Below, piece by piece: positions 12,987-25,400 of a stretch of DNA of 64,000 nucleotides. The number at the start of each line of letters is the position of its first letter. Position 1 is the stretch's first letter. The position numbers and the translations under genes were made by a program. This DNA comes from Golubevia sp. BC0850 (taxonomy: Eukaryota > Basidiomycota > Exobasidiomycetes > Golubeviales > Golubeviaceae): NCBI GenBank assembly GCA_012976225.1, contig JAAVVG010000019.1, forward strand, positions 310,001 to 374,000. The letters run 5' to 3'. The notes beneath the pieces were generated by a model. It was not told where the DNA came from. It made no database searches and worked only from the letters and a program-made list of their open reading frames with translations.

Positions 12987-14574
12987 TTTGGGCAAGTGCT
13001 ATAGGTGCTGTCTGTTCTGAAGGTAGGGTAGAGGGAAGAGAGGAAGAAGAAGGGAAGGAGAAAAGGGTGGGGAAAAATTGGAGGAAAGGAGGGGAAAGTG
13101 AAAGAAATCAAAGTGAGGCCTTCTTTTTATATTTTTTCCAGTCCTTCGCTAGTCACCCAATCCACAGCATACAGAATGACCTCATGGCAAGAGAGAGAGG
13201 GGGACGACCTCTCTTCTCCATCTTCTCTGAGGCGGAGGGGTGGCCAGCGGTCAGGCCCTCAGGGCAGTTCCCGTACGACCGCGCCATGTGATTTTCCATT
13301 CCCGCACACGAAAACAGGATCTCTGGCAGTTTCACCCGAATGTCTAGTTAGCTCAAGACAAGTGGTCGAGAGAAAAAAAGGGGTTCTCTTGCAGTAGGCT
13401 TCTTTTGGTGGAAAGAGTGCGAGGTTTCAAAATCTCTATTGCGGCCTTCGAAGAGAAACCCAGCTAGGTACATACTTGTATAGGAATCTTACCTTCAGCA
13501 GGCAACGTCATAGTGATCCGTTCACCCCTCTCTTGTCATTGACGTTTTTTGTTTGGTGTTGTTTGAGCATACACAGTTCAAAAATTCCATTCCAAAGAAA
13601 AAAGAAAAAAACCGCCTCGATTCCGAATGCAGTCCAAGAGAACATCTGAAGGGGTGGGGTTGAGAACATGAGATCTTCTGATGTGGTGGCGGGATCCGGC
13701 AAAACAAAGCGGAAGCTGTGTTCCAAGTGGTTTATCCCTGACTGTGTTAAGGAGAATATCAGACGATGACGACGTGGTTTTCAAAGTCAGAGGGGTTGGC
13801 AAGAGGGGAAAGGATGTAAGCGGACTTTTGTTTTCTCAATCCTCTTTCCGCAAAGACTTCCTCGTTCCTCCTCCCTTCTCTGCTACTTATGTACTGTAGG
13901 GACCCTTTCTTGTTGAAAGAATTATGTATGTGACCATTTCCAAATTCATGGAAGGGAAGGTCGACTGATGCAATTTGGACTGAACTTGCAACTGACAACT
14001 GTGCTGTGGCAAATTGTTGTCACGATGAGCGCTTGAGAGTGAATTCTGACAAGCTGACCGCATTGGAGGTGTTGATTCCCTCGAAAGGTTTTTCTGATAG
14101 AAGCAGACACATCAGATTTTGAGACGACGTATTCGTTTTGTCCTCCAGACAGTTGGAGATGACTTGAAAGGATAGCTCTTATGTTCAATATCTGTAGCCA
14201 GAAGACCAACCTTATCTTCTTTGAATACTACTTCGATCCTTTCGATCAATTTAAATCGTACAAAGAGTGCGAATGCATTCAGCCTTTCGTTCTTGGCTGA
14301 CGACCTCGAAGCGGTCCGTCCTAGTTCCAGATTCCAGAGAGCAGAGTTGGGCAACATTTTAGCTTACCCCTTTCTAAGCAACCTTTCCCCTTCGCTCCCC
14401 TCTTCTTCTTTTCCTCTTCATTCTTTCACCTGTTCATCAAAGAACCCCATTCAATCATTCATCCTGGAACGAAAATTTTAGCGAAACCTTCAAGAACTTC
14501 CCTGATATCCCCTCACTCCATTCAACCTTGCCACTTGACGACGTCTTCTTCAACTCCCTCATTCTCAATAAGCC
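12987..14574. other. intergenic region between divergent transporter and antiporter genes
   Basis: This stretch of 1.6 kb should hold the promoters of both flanking genes. A minus-strand open stretch at 14112-14357 (with RLNAFALFVRFKLIERIEVV) looks somewhat protein-like but has no start context, splice support or recognisable family. 13000-13130 is purine-rich. No TATA box can be assigned with confidence. Confidence 0.4.
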
Positions 14575-17500
14575 ATGGCTTATGGATATCTATCCCATGT
14601 CAACCCTTTGACTTTTGATCCTAATGACTTGAGTCTATCTGACAATAATGGGTTTGCATTGTTCTTAACACAGGTAAGTGTCTATTCTGCTTGCTTTCCT
14701 CTACGGGCCATCTCATCGGATCGCGTTGGGTTGGGCTGGATGGGAGGAATGAGTTGGGATCATAGGAAGTTGAGCAAGAGATGGAAAGAACGCGAGGAAG
14801 TCGAGCATGGGTTCGAGAACAGCAAAGGAGCTATCAGCTGTAATGGGACAGGACAAGCTTCCCAGAACGATGGCATTCTGACTCCAGCTCTTTACTTCAA
14901 ACTTAAACAGGTCTGCATAATTATCATTCTTTGTGCCATCTTGGGAACTGGTGAGTCTTGACTGTAATAGGCGCAAAGAGAGGAGGAGAAAAGGAGCATC
15001 CTCCCTTAGCCGAGCTCGAAATCCTTCAGAAGGTTCCCCGTTCCTCTATGATGGAATGGATCCAGGAACACATAGCTTAATGCTGGGGGTGATTAGAGGA
15101 TCAAGAGGGCCAAGACGTAAGAGGGCTAACTCCAACTCCATCATTACCCCCTCCCATTCTCTATCGTCTATCTTTTCCATCTCTTCAGTCTTCAAGAGGT
15201 TCAACCAACCAGCCGTACTTGGGGAGCTCCTTGCCGGTATTCTCCTAGGAGGCACTGCGTTTGGTAATATCCCTGGATTCAGTGAGAACATCATCCCACC
15301 TTCCTCTCTACCTCTTCTCAAGTTATTCGCAACTATTGGTTTATCTCTCTTCCTCTTTTTAGTCGGTTTAGAAACTGACACTGATCTAATGGCACGTAAT
15401 TGGAAGAAAGTAGTAATCATAACTCTACCGGGAATGGCAATCCCATTCGCGGTCTCAGTTGGAATCGCAAGACTCCTCTACATCGAAGAAACGAATCAGA
15501 CAATCAGTTTCACGACTTTCTTTTTATTCATCGGAACTGTCATGGCAGTAACCAGTCTTTCAGTCTTAAGTAGGATTTTAGCAGAGTATGGTATCATTCA
15601 GACTTCATTGGGAAGTATCACCTGTGCAAGTGGTGTGCTCAACGATTTACTGGGTTATATTCTGTTGGCTTTAGCAAGTGCTCTAGCTAGTGGTGGAGAA
15701 CCTATTACCGCTCTTTATGAATTGTTAGCAGCTGGGGGGTTCGTAGCTTTCCTTTGGTTAATCTATAGACCTTTGATGGGAAGAGCTCTCTTGAAATCAG
15801 GTTATGATCTCAACAATCCGAACTCTCATCCTCCAAACTGGTCAATTGTGGTTGGAATCGTTGGTGCTCTAACTTCAGCTTTCGTTACGGACGCTATTGG
15901 AGTTCATCCTATCGTTGGGTCTTTCGCTTTTGGTGTGTGCACCCCTCATGGACATTACGCTATCAGAATGACTGAGGCTATCGAAACTGTGAGTGCCTAG
16001 TAAGGCGGAGATCCTTCTATGACCTTGACTGACATCGCTTCTGTTTTGCTCCTGCTCTTATTCTGGTTCACAGCCCGTCAGCATCGTCTTACTTCCGCTC
16101 TATTTCGTCACCTCTGGACTCAAGACCGACTTCACTCTCTTGGATGACGGAACTACTTGGGGACTAATCGTTCTTTTGCTCTTCGGAATCTTCATTTCCA
16201 AGTTTGGCATGACTACTTTGAGCGCCAAAGCAGCTGGAATGACTTGGAGAGAGGCGATGGTGAGTTTCACAGAAGAAAGAACGATCTGGTGGAGTTTCCA
16301 CTGACTCCTGACCCTACTTTCTCTTCTTACACAGTGCATTGGCGCATTGATGCAATCGAAAGGAATCATCGAGATCATCATTCTGAACGTCGGAGCTGAG
16401 ATGGGAGTCGTCAATCCAAAGATCTTTGCTATGCTGGTTCTTTGCTTCCTCTGCACCACTCTCACAGTCAAGCCACTAGCCAAGTTCGTCTACTTCTCTA
16501 AGCAGGCTCAAGTTGGAGGTGAACTGCTGCTTCCTCCAGAGCCAGAGAAGCAAACGGAAGAGGAAGGTGGAGATCACTCCGAAGGTTCCTACGATTACCC
16601 TGTCACTGTCGCTCTCGCCTCGGTCAACCCATCTATCAAAGCTCTGATGGCATTCCTCAAGCTGGTCGGAGGCGGAAAGAAGTACTTCGAAGGTGCCGAA
16701 GAGTCTACACCGGTCGGAAATCTGGCTGTTGATCTAATCAGACTGCTTCCCACCGAATACACCACCTCCTCGATCTTACGCCTCATCAACTACTCGGACG
16801 GGGTCAGGAAGGATGACATGTTGGAGACCCTCAAGCTCTTCGCTCATCTAAATCAAGTCTCAACTTCATCTTCTCTAGCTTCTGAACGTAAGCTCTATCA
16901 TGGAACTCAACATGAAGCTGCCAATCAATTCACTCAACATCATCTAGTCGATTCAAAAGCAGACCCCAATTCTAAACCACTTCCAGACACTTTTCCAGTT
17001 CCAGATGAAGAAACAGTCTCCTTCACCGCAAAGTGTAACGAGAGAGCGCAACTCCGTTTGAAGGTTCCAGCATCTATCGCAGATGGGACTGATCTGGGTA
17101 GAGGAATGGTGGTAGTCTCTTGGGAAAACTCGAACCTCAACGCTAGAACGCAGAGTTGGTTGGGAGCAGCGGCTGCTGCCTCTGGATTGAAATCTTCTGG
17201 AAATGGAGATGAGGAAGATGCTTACTGGAGAGCCGATGCAGATGCTAGAGAACTACCGGTCAGAGTTTTCAGGGAGTTGACAACAGCAACAGGAGTCTTG
17301 GTTGATGGAACTCAATTCACGAAGATGGATCCTTCAATCTTAACTTCTTTAAGACCTGTCTTCAACTACGGAGATAGAATTCGTGCTGAGGAGGAGATTG
17401 GATTGAAGTCTGGTTTCGGATCAGGTAGGAAACCTAGAGTCATCGTTCCTTTCTGGGGTGGAGCCGATGATAGAGCAGCAGTCGAGCTCTGTAGAAAGAT

Positions 17501-18221
17501 GGCAGCTGGAGGAGCTGTCGATGGACTGGTCATTGCTATGCCGGACTCGGAAGGTTCGAACATCGTTCCTGGAGCTCAACAATCTTCTTCAGACGAAAAT
17601 GCTGCTGCTCAATCGAAGGCAGAGGAGGAAAACCAAGAGACCATCAACCTACGTGAGTGACATTTGGGGTGGAGAGCTCTCGGTCTGACGATCGCTGATC
17701 GGCTAACCTCCATTCTCCTCTCCTGCTTCTCGATTCTTATAGGTACTGTTCACAGAGGTCAAGAGGCTGTCAAGGATGCTAGATTCCTCTTCGGTCCACC
17801 TCAACCTCAAGACGTCATCTCTGAGGGATTAACTCCTCCCGCCATCCCTTCCCCAGCCGCCTCTATAACTGGAACCAACAAACAGCTCAATTCTCAAAAG
17901 ATTGCAGGAACATACTATGTCACTTTGGACTCATCAATTCCTTCCAAGGATAGGATTCAAGCTCTAGTCAATTCAATTCACCCCATGATGGACGAGGATT
18001 CTGACATCTTGTTGATCGGTCGTGGAAAGCTGGGTCAAAGACCAAAAGAGTTCAGACATAGTTTGGACTCGATGTATGGCGAAATGTCAGACTTGGGTTT
18101 GATGGAAGAGATTGGTAACGACATCAAGGCAGTTGGTAAAACTCTTGGAGCAGCAACTGAATCCATTCTTATCTCTGGAATCAGAGCTTCAATGTTGGTG
18201 GTTCAAGCCTCCCGTAAATAA
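14575..18221 (+). CDS. K+/H+ antiporter of the CPA2/Kha1 family
   Basis: Exons 14575-14673, 14911-14950, 15189-15988, 16074-16259, 16335-17652, 17743-18221; 973 residues, phases consistent. It exchanges K+ (or Na+) for H+ at endomembranes, Golgi or related in yeast Kha1, and serves pH and cation homeostasis. The first half is a Na+/H+-exchanger domain: VCIIIILCAILG, RFNQPAVLGELLAGILLG, FLFLVGLETD, then SGVLNDLLGYILLALASA with the helix-5 Asp, and DAIGVHPIVGSFAFGV. The second half is cytosolic and hydrophilic, with a universal-stress-protein-like fold near the end (RVIVPFWGGADDRAAVELCR and later SDILLIGRGKLGQ), as in Kha1 and plant CHX proteins. The second exon is only 40 nt. ATG 14575 gives MAYGYLSHVNPLTFDPND before the first helix. 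Length is slightly above yeast Kha1. Confidence 0.93.
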
Positions 18222-19261
18222 CCCAGGTTTTTCTTCTATTTCTTAATGACTCTCCATATAACGACACTTGCTTTTCAATTCTTGGGTTTGGGGCTTCTTC
18301 GTTATCTCCTTCTTCATCATCTCTTCGCTACTTTTCTTTTCTGACGATCTCATCTCATCTTTTCGTTGACTTTCCGTCCCCCCTTTGTACTTTTATTTTG
18401 AAACCTGACAGCAAGCTCACCATCTCTCAGCAATTTTCTTCCATATCTAAATCCTGTAGTATCCATTCTTCATTTCGCAAATTCATCAAAACTCTGTTCG
18501 GTCTTCGACCTAGCTTCGCACCGTCTTCGTCATTGCAAGAGATCCTAGAAGAATCCTTCTGACCTATAGCATGTACAATACTCGTGAGAAAGTAGCTCGC
18601 CACCCCCTCGAACTTGTTTCAACAACGACAACATGACCAAAGCAAAAGAGGTCTGACCTGAGTTCTCTTGGAGAAACAGAAAAGCTCAAGGGGAAAGCCA
18701 GAGCAAGACTTTAGGAGACAAGGTCTTAAACTGTATTTCCGAGGAAGGTTCTTCAAAGAGTCTCGAACAAAAAACGAAAACGATTTTGCTTCCTTTATTG
18801 AAAGCAAAGAAAGAAGTGTGAAAGGGCTCATACAAGGGATGAAGCGAAGAGGGTCTTACTTTTCGAGTCCGAGCAGATCTAGGTTGTTTACACCGAAAAA
18901 AATGATGGAGGCACCCGATGACATCTGGATTTATCTTGTGCAATAAAAGCTACCTGATCTTCAAAGCAGCCTCAGTCAAGTATCATCTCCATTTTTCGTA
19001 CAAGTCGAGAACATCAGAGTGAGATGAGATTGGCCGGGGGTCCAGGTTGTTGAAGCGTCGTCGCTTCTCTTCGCTGGTCCAGCGCACAGAAACCCCTGAA
19101 AGATATACTTTGACTCCCTTTTCACCCCTACCTTTACATTAAAAAACAACAGTCTCTTAGCAGTCAAAGTTTCTTCAATTTAAACTCGCCTCTAATGAAA
19201 AGGTTTACAGTGTACATGCGAGGTAATGGAAAGTAAGGGGAGGTTCGCCTAGCAAAAGCAT
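18222..19261. other. intergenic, convergent 3' ends
   Basis: One kilobase between two convergent genes. It is pyrimidine-rich just after the antiporter stop, as expected of a 3' UTR. I see no coding exon, RNA gene or repeat in it. Confidence 0.5.
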
Positions 19262-19787
19262 CTAGTCTTCTCTGTTCTCGAAGAAAGGGGCGAATAAGTC
19301 TCTGGACTCGAGCAAAGAAGCAATTAAAGTGTCTTCATCATCTTCAGAGATATCTCTCTTAGGATTCTAACGACCGGGAGAAGAGGGAGAAAAAGAGCAA
19401 AGGTCAGTCAGTCTTCCGAGGTCCAGAGTTGACCTTTGAGGATTTTCGAGACTCACCTTCTTTCTGTAAGTGTTCGTGAGCCACTTGATCAATAGATTAG
19501 CAGGATTACTGATTGGCTTGAGAACGCGTCCTTTTCCGTTTATGATGGTTCCAGACATGACTGGCCCCGTATAAAGAGGAAAGAGAAGAGAAAATAGGCA
19601 TCACTTTTAGCAATGGGAAAGGCTGCTCTACTCCCTTGGAAGTCTTCTCTGTACTGGAATTGTCTTAGGGCTCTCTGGCAATCATATCGTGAGACTCAAA
19701 GGACAGGCCTTTGGAATCTGGCAGAGGGCCTGCGGAGATCAGAGTGGCCACGAAGGCGAGTAGGAGAGCTAGTTGGATGAGCTGCAT
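19262..19787 (-). CDS. small secreted protein with dibasic sites (family member A)
   Basis: Exon 1 starts at ATG 19787 and reads a clear signal peptide (MQLIQLALLLAFVATLISAG), then PLPDSKGLSFESHDMIARE. Exon 2 (19457-19560) reads LKPISNPANLLIKWLTNTYR ending in KK at a GTGAGT donor. Exon 3 (19262-19366) starts NPKRDISEDDED and ends PFFENRED with a stop. The mature protein would be about 85 residues, with a KK-NP-KR cluster that a Kex2-type protease could cut. The exon 1 to exon 2 join is unsolved: no GT donor before the in-frame TAA gives the right phase. Member B at 50.8 kb shares the signal peptide core (FVATLISA), the LS[FL]ES motif, WLT.TYRKK and the exon 2/3 boundary. No known family recognised; an effector or secreted peptide role is speculation. 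The gene may be decaying. Confidence 0.55.
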
Positions 19788-22434
19788 AATTTTTGATGCT
19801 GTAAGTTTTGAAGCTGAGGTTGATCAGGGAAGAACTAAGTTAGATTGTTGTTGAAAAGAGGGATAGTCCGGCTATCTGAAGAAGAAGTAGAAGAAGAAAA
19901 GAAGAAAAGAAAGTGGCGAGTTGATGAGGAGAATGAAGATTCAATGAATTGGTTCGACTCAAATAACTTTTGCTGCTACTGAAGGAATAGAACCAGATTT
20001 TTATCGAAAAAAGTTATCGGTGGAATTAGCCCATGTATAAGAGATCAGTAAGGCGGGAACCCTGTCGACTTTCGAAGGTGGATTGAGGTGGACCAACGCG
20101 TTGGTTGATGACAATTTGAGGTTGAGCCGAATGTTCGAAGCTTGAATCCAGTACGGAGATGTTAATACAGCCTATTTCTGAAAGAGATTGAGCGTAGTTC
20201 TCTTAAAAGGTCAATTAGAGATACCTTCACTTCAAAGGAAAGAAGACCCGAGGAAAGCCCTTCTTCAGAACATCCCAAAAGAGAGCAGAATTGAAGATCG
20301 TCGGCTCGTCAGTTCAAAAGATTCGAGAAACTATGTACATATGTAGGAGCAGAACTAGATGCGAGTGAGAGATGGATCAGTGCTGAAAGTACCTTCAGTG
20401 GACAAACGCTAGATCGAATTGAAGAAGTGCATGTGAACTCTTTGTTTCTCGTGGTTTATGTCGAGCTGAATTGACACGATGGTCTGTATACATGCTCGTT
20501 TCACTCGCAACCAGTAGCTTTCGAACGATTTTTCATTCTCTTCCTTGTTCTCTTTTCGCCCCCGTCTCACTCATCCTTTCTATCCTTTGAAATCCACCCC
20601 CGCAATTCTGTCTTTTCTCTAAGTGTCAGTACATCAGATGAGTTTCAATTCTGTTTGGCTTCCATAGTGGATTAAGAACTTTTGCAGCTTTCACCAAGCT
20701 ACAAGCTTGATGCTTGCAACGTTACCAATCAATCCCTTCCCAACTTTCCACTTCCAACCTCCCGATCGACCAGTTGACTCTGTTGAATCCTTCTTTCCAT
20801 CACATTACATAGCGGCTTCAGAAGATCAAGATTAAGAGAGTCTCAAGGACTTGTCTCTCACACCGTCACACGTCCATCATTGAACAACAACTCTTCCACA
20901 CGTCTTGAGACATTTGTTGGAATTTCGGCTACTTTGAGTACCCTCTACTATGTACAATGTGTACTCTTCTTGTAGTGGACCAGTTTCAAGCCGCCGGTAG
21001 AGCAAAAGGATAGACACAAAGCGTTGCCGTTCGTTAATTCGTTTCCCAACAACCCTCCTTTGTTTATTCCCTCCACTTCTGTTCGTTCCAAGCGGCCAAC
21101 TGAATTTACACAGGAATTCAGTGGAAGAGTACACAAGTGAGGGTCAACCGAGCAGAGGCAGAAGCAAAAGAATAACTTCATACCCTGCAAAGATGGACGC
21201 AGAAACGGTGGCAAAAAAAACAACTTCAGATGGTTGTTTCGCTTCCTTCTCACTCCTTGTTGAGAATCTTTCTGGTAGCCTCGTGTAGATGAGAGACAGT
21301 GGTTGAATTAGAAAGGTCTGTCCTACTACTTCTTTCCAACCATCTTCCTTCCATTTCTCTCACGTTCTAATACTCTCTCTACATAGTCCGTTCTGGCCGA
21401 GTCAAACAAGAAACTTTGAAACTTGGAACTTTGGATTTCGAACCCTTGTTTCTTGATTCTCTCCAAGCACCCCACGCGACCTGTCTGAAAAGTAGATCTA
21501 ACCGAGCTGAGTTGCAGGAGATTTTGCCATCTTTCGATGTCGATCATTTGGTTTTCTTCCCAAGCTCGAGTTTCGAGTGGGAGATCTCTGAATCACAGCC
21601 GTTGTATTTCTTCTTGTTTCCCTTTCCTTCTTGTAATACTGCCTTGATCATCTTCAAGAAGTCCTCCTTAGTCTGATGTGAGTAACCCCGGGTGATTGTT
21701 TGAAGAGAGAACTTAGGCTGGGAAGGTTCTGCAAGGGCAAGACAAGTTTACTGCGAGCGGCTGGAAGAGATAAATAAAGAAGTCTTTGGAGCTCTTTGAA
21801 GTGTTTTTCTGGATAGTTATGAATGGTAATGGGAGGACAGCTGAAGAAGAGAAGAAAGATAATGAGGGAGAGTTAGAGTTAGGGGGGAGGGTTGGACCTT
21901 CAAGATGAGGAGACCCCCCTAACCTAACAAGGCACAACCAATGTTGACGTTTGCCTCGATTGGATCTATTTTCATCATTCAATGTTGTTGCAAAATTGTT
22001 TGGCAATTTCCTTTTTGATTTAATTGAAGTTTTTGCTTTTGGCTAGCGATTTGCCTTACTGATTGAATGTGCCCCTCCCTTCTCGCCTTCACCTCCCCCT
22101 CTCTCATCCTAAATTCCGTCACCATCATCCATCGTCCTTTTCAGCATTCTATTCGAATCGGATAACTCGAACCAAATCATCAAGAATAAGAATCACATAG
22201 CAGACTCAATCCAGTAGTCGAATCGAATCGATCGAGTTTGGCTCCCCTTCTCTTTGCAGGCAAGAGAACCAGAATCAGCAACTCATCAACCCTCCATCCT
22301 CAATCCATCCTTTATTTGTCCAAATCAATTCAATCTAATTCATCCAACATCAATTGCAACTGTAACTGCCCATCCAAAGGTTGAATACGGATTAAGCCTC
22401 CATCCAATCCCTCATCGCCCTCTGTACCTTCAAG
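19788..22434. other. long gene-poor stretch upstream of the RasGEF gene
   Basis: Over 2.6 kb without a convincing coding exon on either strand. It must contain promoters for the small secreted protein (minus) and the RasGEF (plus). From about 22080 it becomes C/T-rich, then rich in AATC/ATCA tracts up to the RasGEF start, typical of a 5' leader. An open stretch at 21416-21676 has no start context or family signature. Confidence 0.4.
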
Positions 22435-25400
22435 ATGCCATCCTATCATCAACCTTCGTCCTATCAGCAACAGCAGCAACAGCATTCCAATCAAGCTGGA
22501 CCATCAAATTTGAATCTATCACCATCACATATGCCATCATCACCAGCCACTTCAACTGTTTCATCGATAGAGGAACACGTTATAGCCCTTCACGACTTTT
22601 CATCAAACAATGCAACTTGTTTATCTTTTCAACAAGGTCAAATCATAAAAGTCTATACAAGAGATGATTCAGGTTGGTGGGATGGTGAAATCGATGGAAA
22701 TAGAGGTTGGTTCCCTTCAAATTACGTTGATGAATCTGGGATTTCAATAGGAGGTGGTGCAGGAGGATCACCAGTCGGAGGAGGAACTCCAGATATGAGA
22801 AGTTCATCTCAATTACCCTCCATTCAAACTGAAGAAGACTATTCTGAAAATGAAAGGAAAGATGTTGGATATTCAAATGATAGAGAGAGGGAGAAATATT
22901 TGAGTTACGTGACGGCACCTAATGGAATTGAAGCAGCTGCAGCAGCCTCCTCTTCAACTTCAACCTCCAAAAGTTATTCAAAGGAAAAAAGAAGACCTCC
23001 TTCACCACCTTTAAGAAATCGAAATTATTCAAATTCTTATCAAAACCAAACTCCAGATTCACCTTCTAGTGTCAATTCATCCAATCATCAAGGATCAAGC
23101 TATTCTTCCTCTGGAGTTGTGGATCCCATAGTTCATGCCATAGCTTTACTTCATAATGCAGCTAGAGCACATCGAGTAGCACATTTTCAACCTTCAACTT
23201 CATGCGTTATTTCTTCAGTTAGATCAGTCCTTTCAGCAACAGATTGTTTAACTCGAGAATCCCCAGTTTTACAAGCTCATCCAATTTTAGGAAAGGAAAG
23301 GAAACAGATCCTTTCAGAATTGAGTAGATTGGTGAATCAAAGTAGGAAAGCAAGTGCACATATGGATAGAGAAGTTGAGTGGGAAAGAGAAAGAGAAATG
23401 GATTCAATGCTATCAATGGCGGATCAAGTTTTGAAAAACGTTAGGAGGTTTTTAGAAGTTGCAATTGAATGTGGGGTGGATGTTCCAAATCGAAGATCAA
23501 GTGTTTATGATGATTTAATAGCAGATGATAGAAGAAGACCAAGTGCAAGTGGCAGCGTAGGTTCAAGTACTGCTCATCATTTAGATAGAAATGAAGAAGA
23601 TAAAACTCCAACTCCAGATTCTCCAAAGAGTGCTTACACTTATGTCACTGCTCACACCAATGCTTTGAATTCTCCTAGAAGTGCAAGGTTTAATCTTGGG
23701 AAAAGTAGAAGTCATAGATCTTCTCAATCAGATGAAGAAGATGGTGACGTTGATAATGGAAGTGGAAGTGAGAATAGGAAATCTGGTCCTTTCTTATTAC
23801 CTAGATCAGCTGCTAGTAATCGACCTTCTAGTAAACTCAAACCTCAAGATGGAAATGGAACTTCGAATTCTGGAAGTCGAATTCGATCAGGTTCAACTTC
23901 TGAAGACCCAATGGAATCAGCTGGAGAATCTTTAGATTCAACTTCAAGGTCTGGTTCAGGTTCTGGATCTTCTGATTCAGTCAATGAACCTGTCACTCCA
24001 GGACCGAGTCTCCGTTCCCCTCTAGAAGTCATTCTTCGAGTGAGAGAAGCAGAGTCAAACCTCCTCTCGCTTGTAGCGGCCTTCATTGGACATGCTCACA
24101 CTCACACTAGAGATTCTCCAGGTTCTTCTTTCGCCCATCTCATCAAGACCACGACGGAGACGGTGGAAGGTGCAAGAGAACTACTGACGGTCATAGAAGC
24201 AGTTCGAAACAATCCTCAACTTCAAGCTAGTCATCCAAACGATATGCAGGATCTTTGGATCAAGAGAGAAGGTCTTTATGAAGCTACAACTGCTTTGGTC
24301 ACGGCGGTGAGGCTTATCACTTCTCCCAATCCTCCAAATTCAGTCACTTCAACTCCTTCGATCAGTTCCGCTTATGGTGAAGATGACGACAAGACTCGAT
24401 TATTGGAAACGGCAACTAGCATCTACAGGACTGGTCAGGAATGTGCTAAGTGGGCCGATTTCTACCTCAAGAGAGCCGATCCTGGGTTGTTGATCCTTTT
24501 GGAAGGCAGAGATCTTCTTTCAAGTTCTGGAGAAGAAAACAGAAGAACTCATGAATCCTCTTCAATTCAAGCTGATGGAAATGATCTCGAAAGGGAAGAA
24601 GAAGGATCTACTCCAGGTGGAAAGAGAAATAATCATACTCTATCTTTCTTGGGAAGGAAAGCGACAAGCTTGAGTTGTTTGAAAGAAAGATACGAGAATC
24701 CGGATTATGTCAACTCTTTTGGGAAAGTGGATGAAAGTGATGGAGAAGATGGCTCTAGAGGTAGAAGTAGTGGTGAAGTGGATGGAGATGGAGACGTCAG
24801 TCGAGATGGAAGGTCTTCAACTGATAGTACTCGGAGAATCGAAAGCACTCCAACTCCAAATGGAATTGGACCTCACGATCCAGCTAGAGATAGTTTCACC
24901 TCAAGTCGGCCGTCTCTTTCAGAACGAAGAGGAGTCTCAACTCCAACACCTCTGATGGGAAGAGCACGAGCGAGTACGACAGCTGGAGCTACTAGACCTC
25001 AAGTTCCAGGTAGAAGATTACCTCCTGCTCCAGAATCTTACAGTAATGGAGAATTCAGTGAAAGTGAAAGCATTTCAAGAGACCACTCAGTTTCGACTGC
25101 GGTTTCTACCAGATCTACTTCGACCATCGACACTTCAGCTAGACCTTCAATGGAACATCCAGATTCGGATCCATTCCCAGCTTCCAGTAGTATAGAACTT
25201 CCACATACAGCTCCACTTCCAAGAAACCTTCAAAGAGAAGTCACAGATCAACTTTCAAGAAGAGGAGTCTCTGAACAAACAAGACATTATCAACAAGAAA
25301 GTTCTTCTCCAACTCCTTCTAGCATTTCTTCTTTCCCAAGTGGTGGTAGATTCCGATCTGGAACAATGGATGATAGATCTCTTCCTTCACTTCCACCTAT

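Noticed and set aside
14112-14357. Protein-like minus-strand frame between transporter and antiporter
   Set aside because: Leucine-rich composition drew attention, but there is no start context, splice partner or family motif, and the next block is in another frame.
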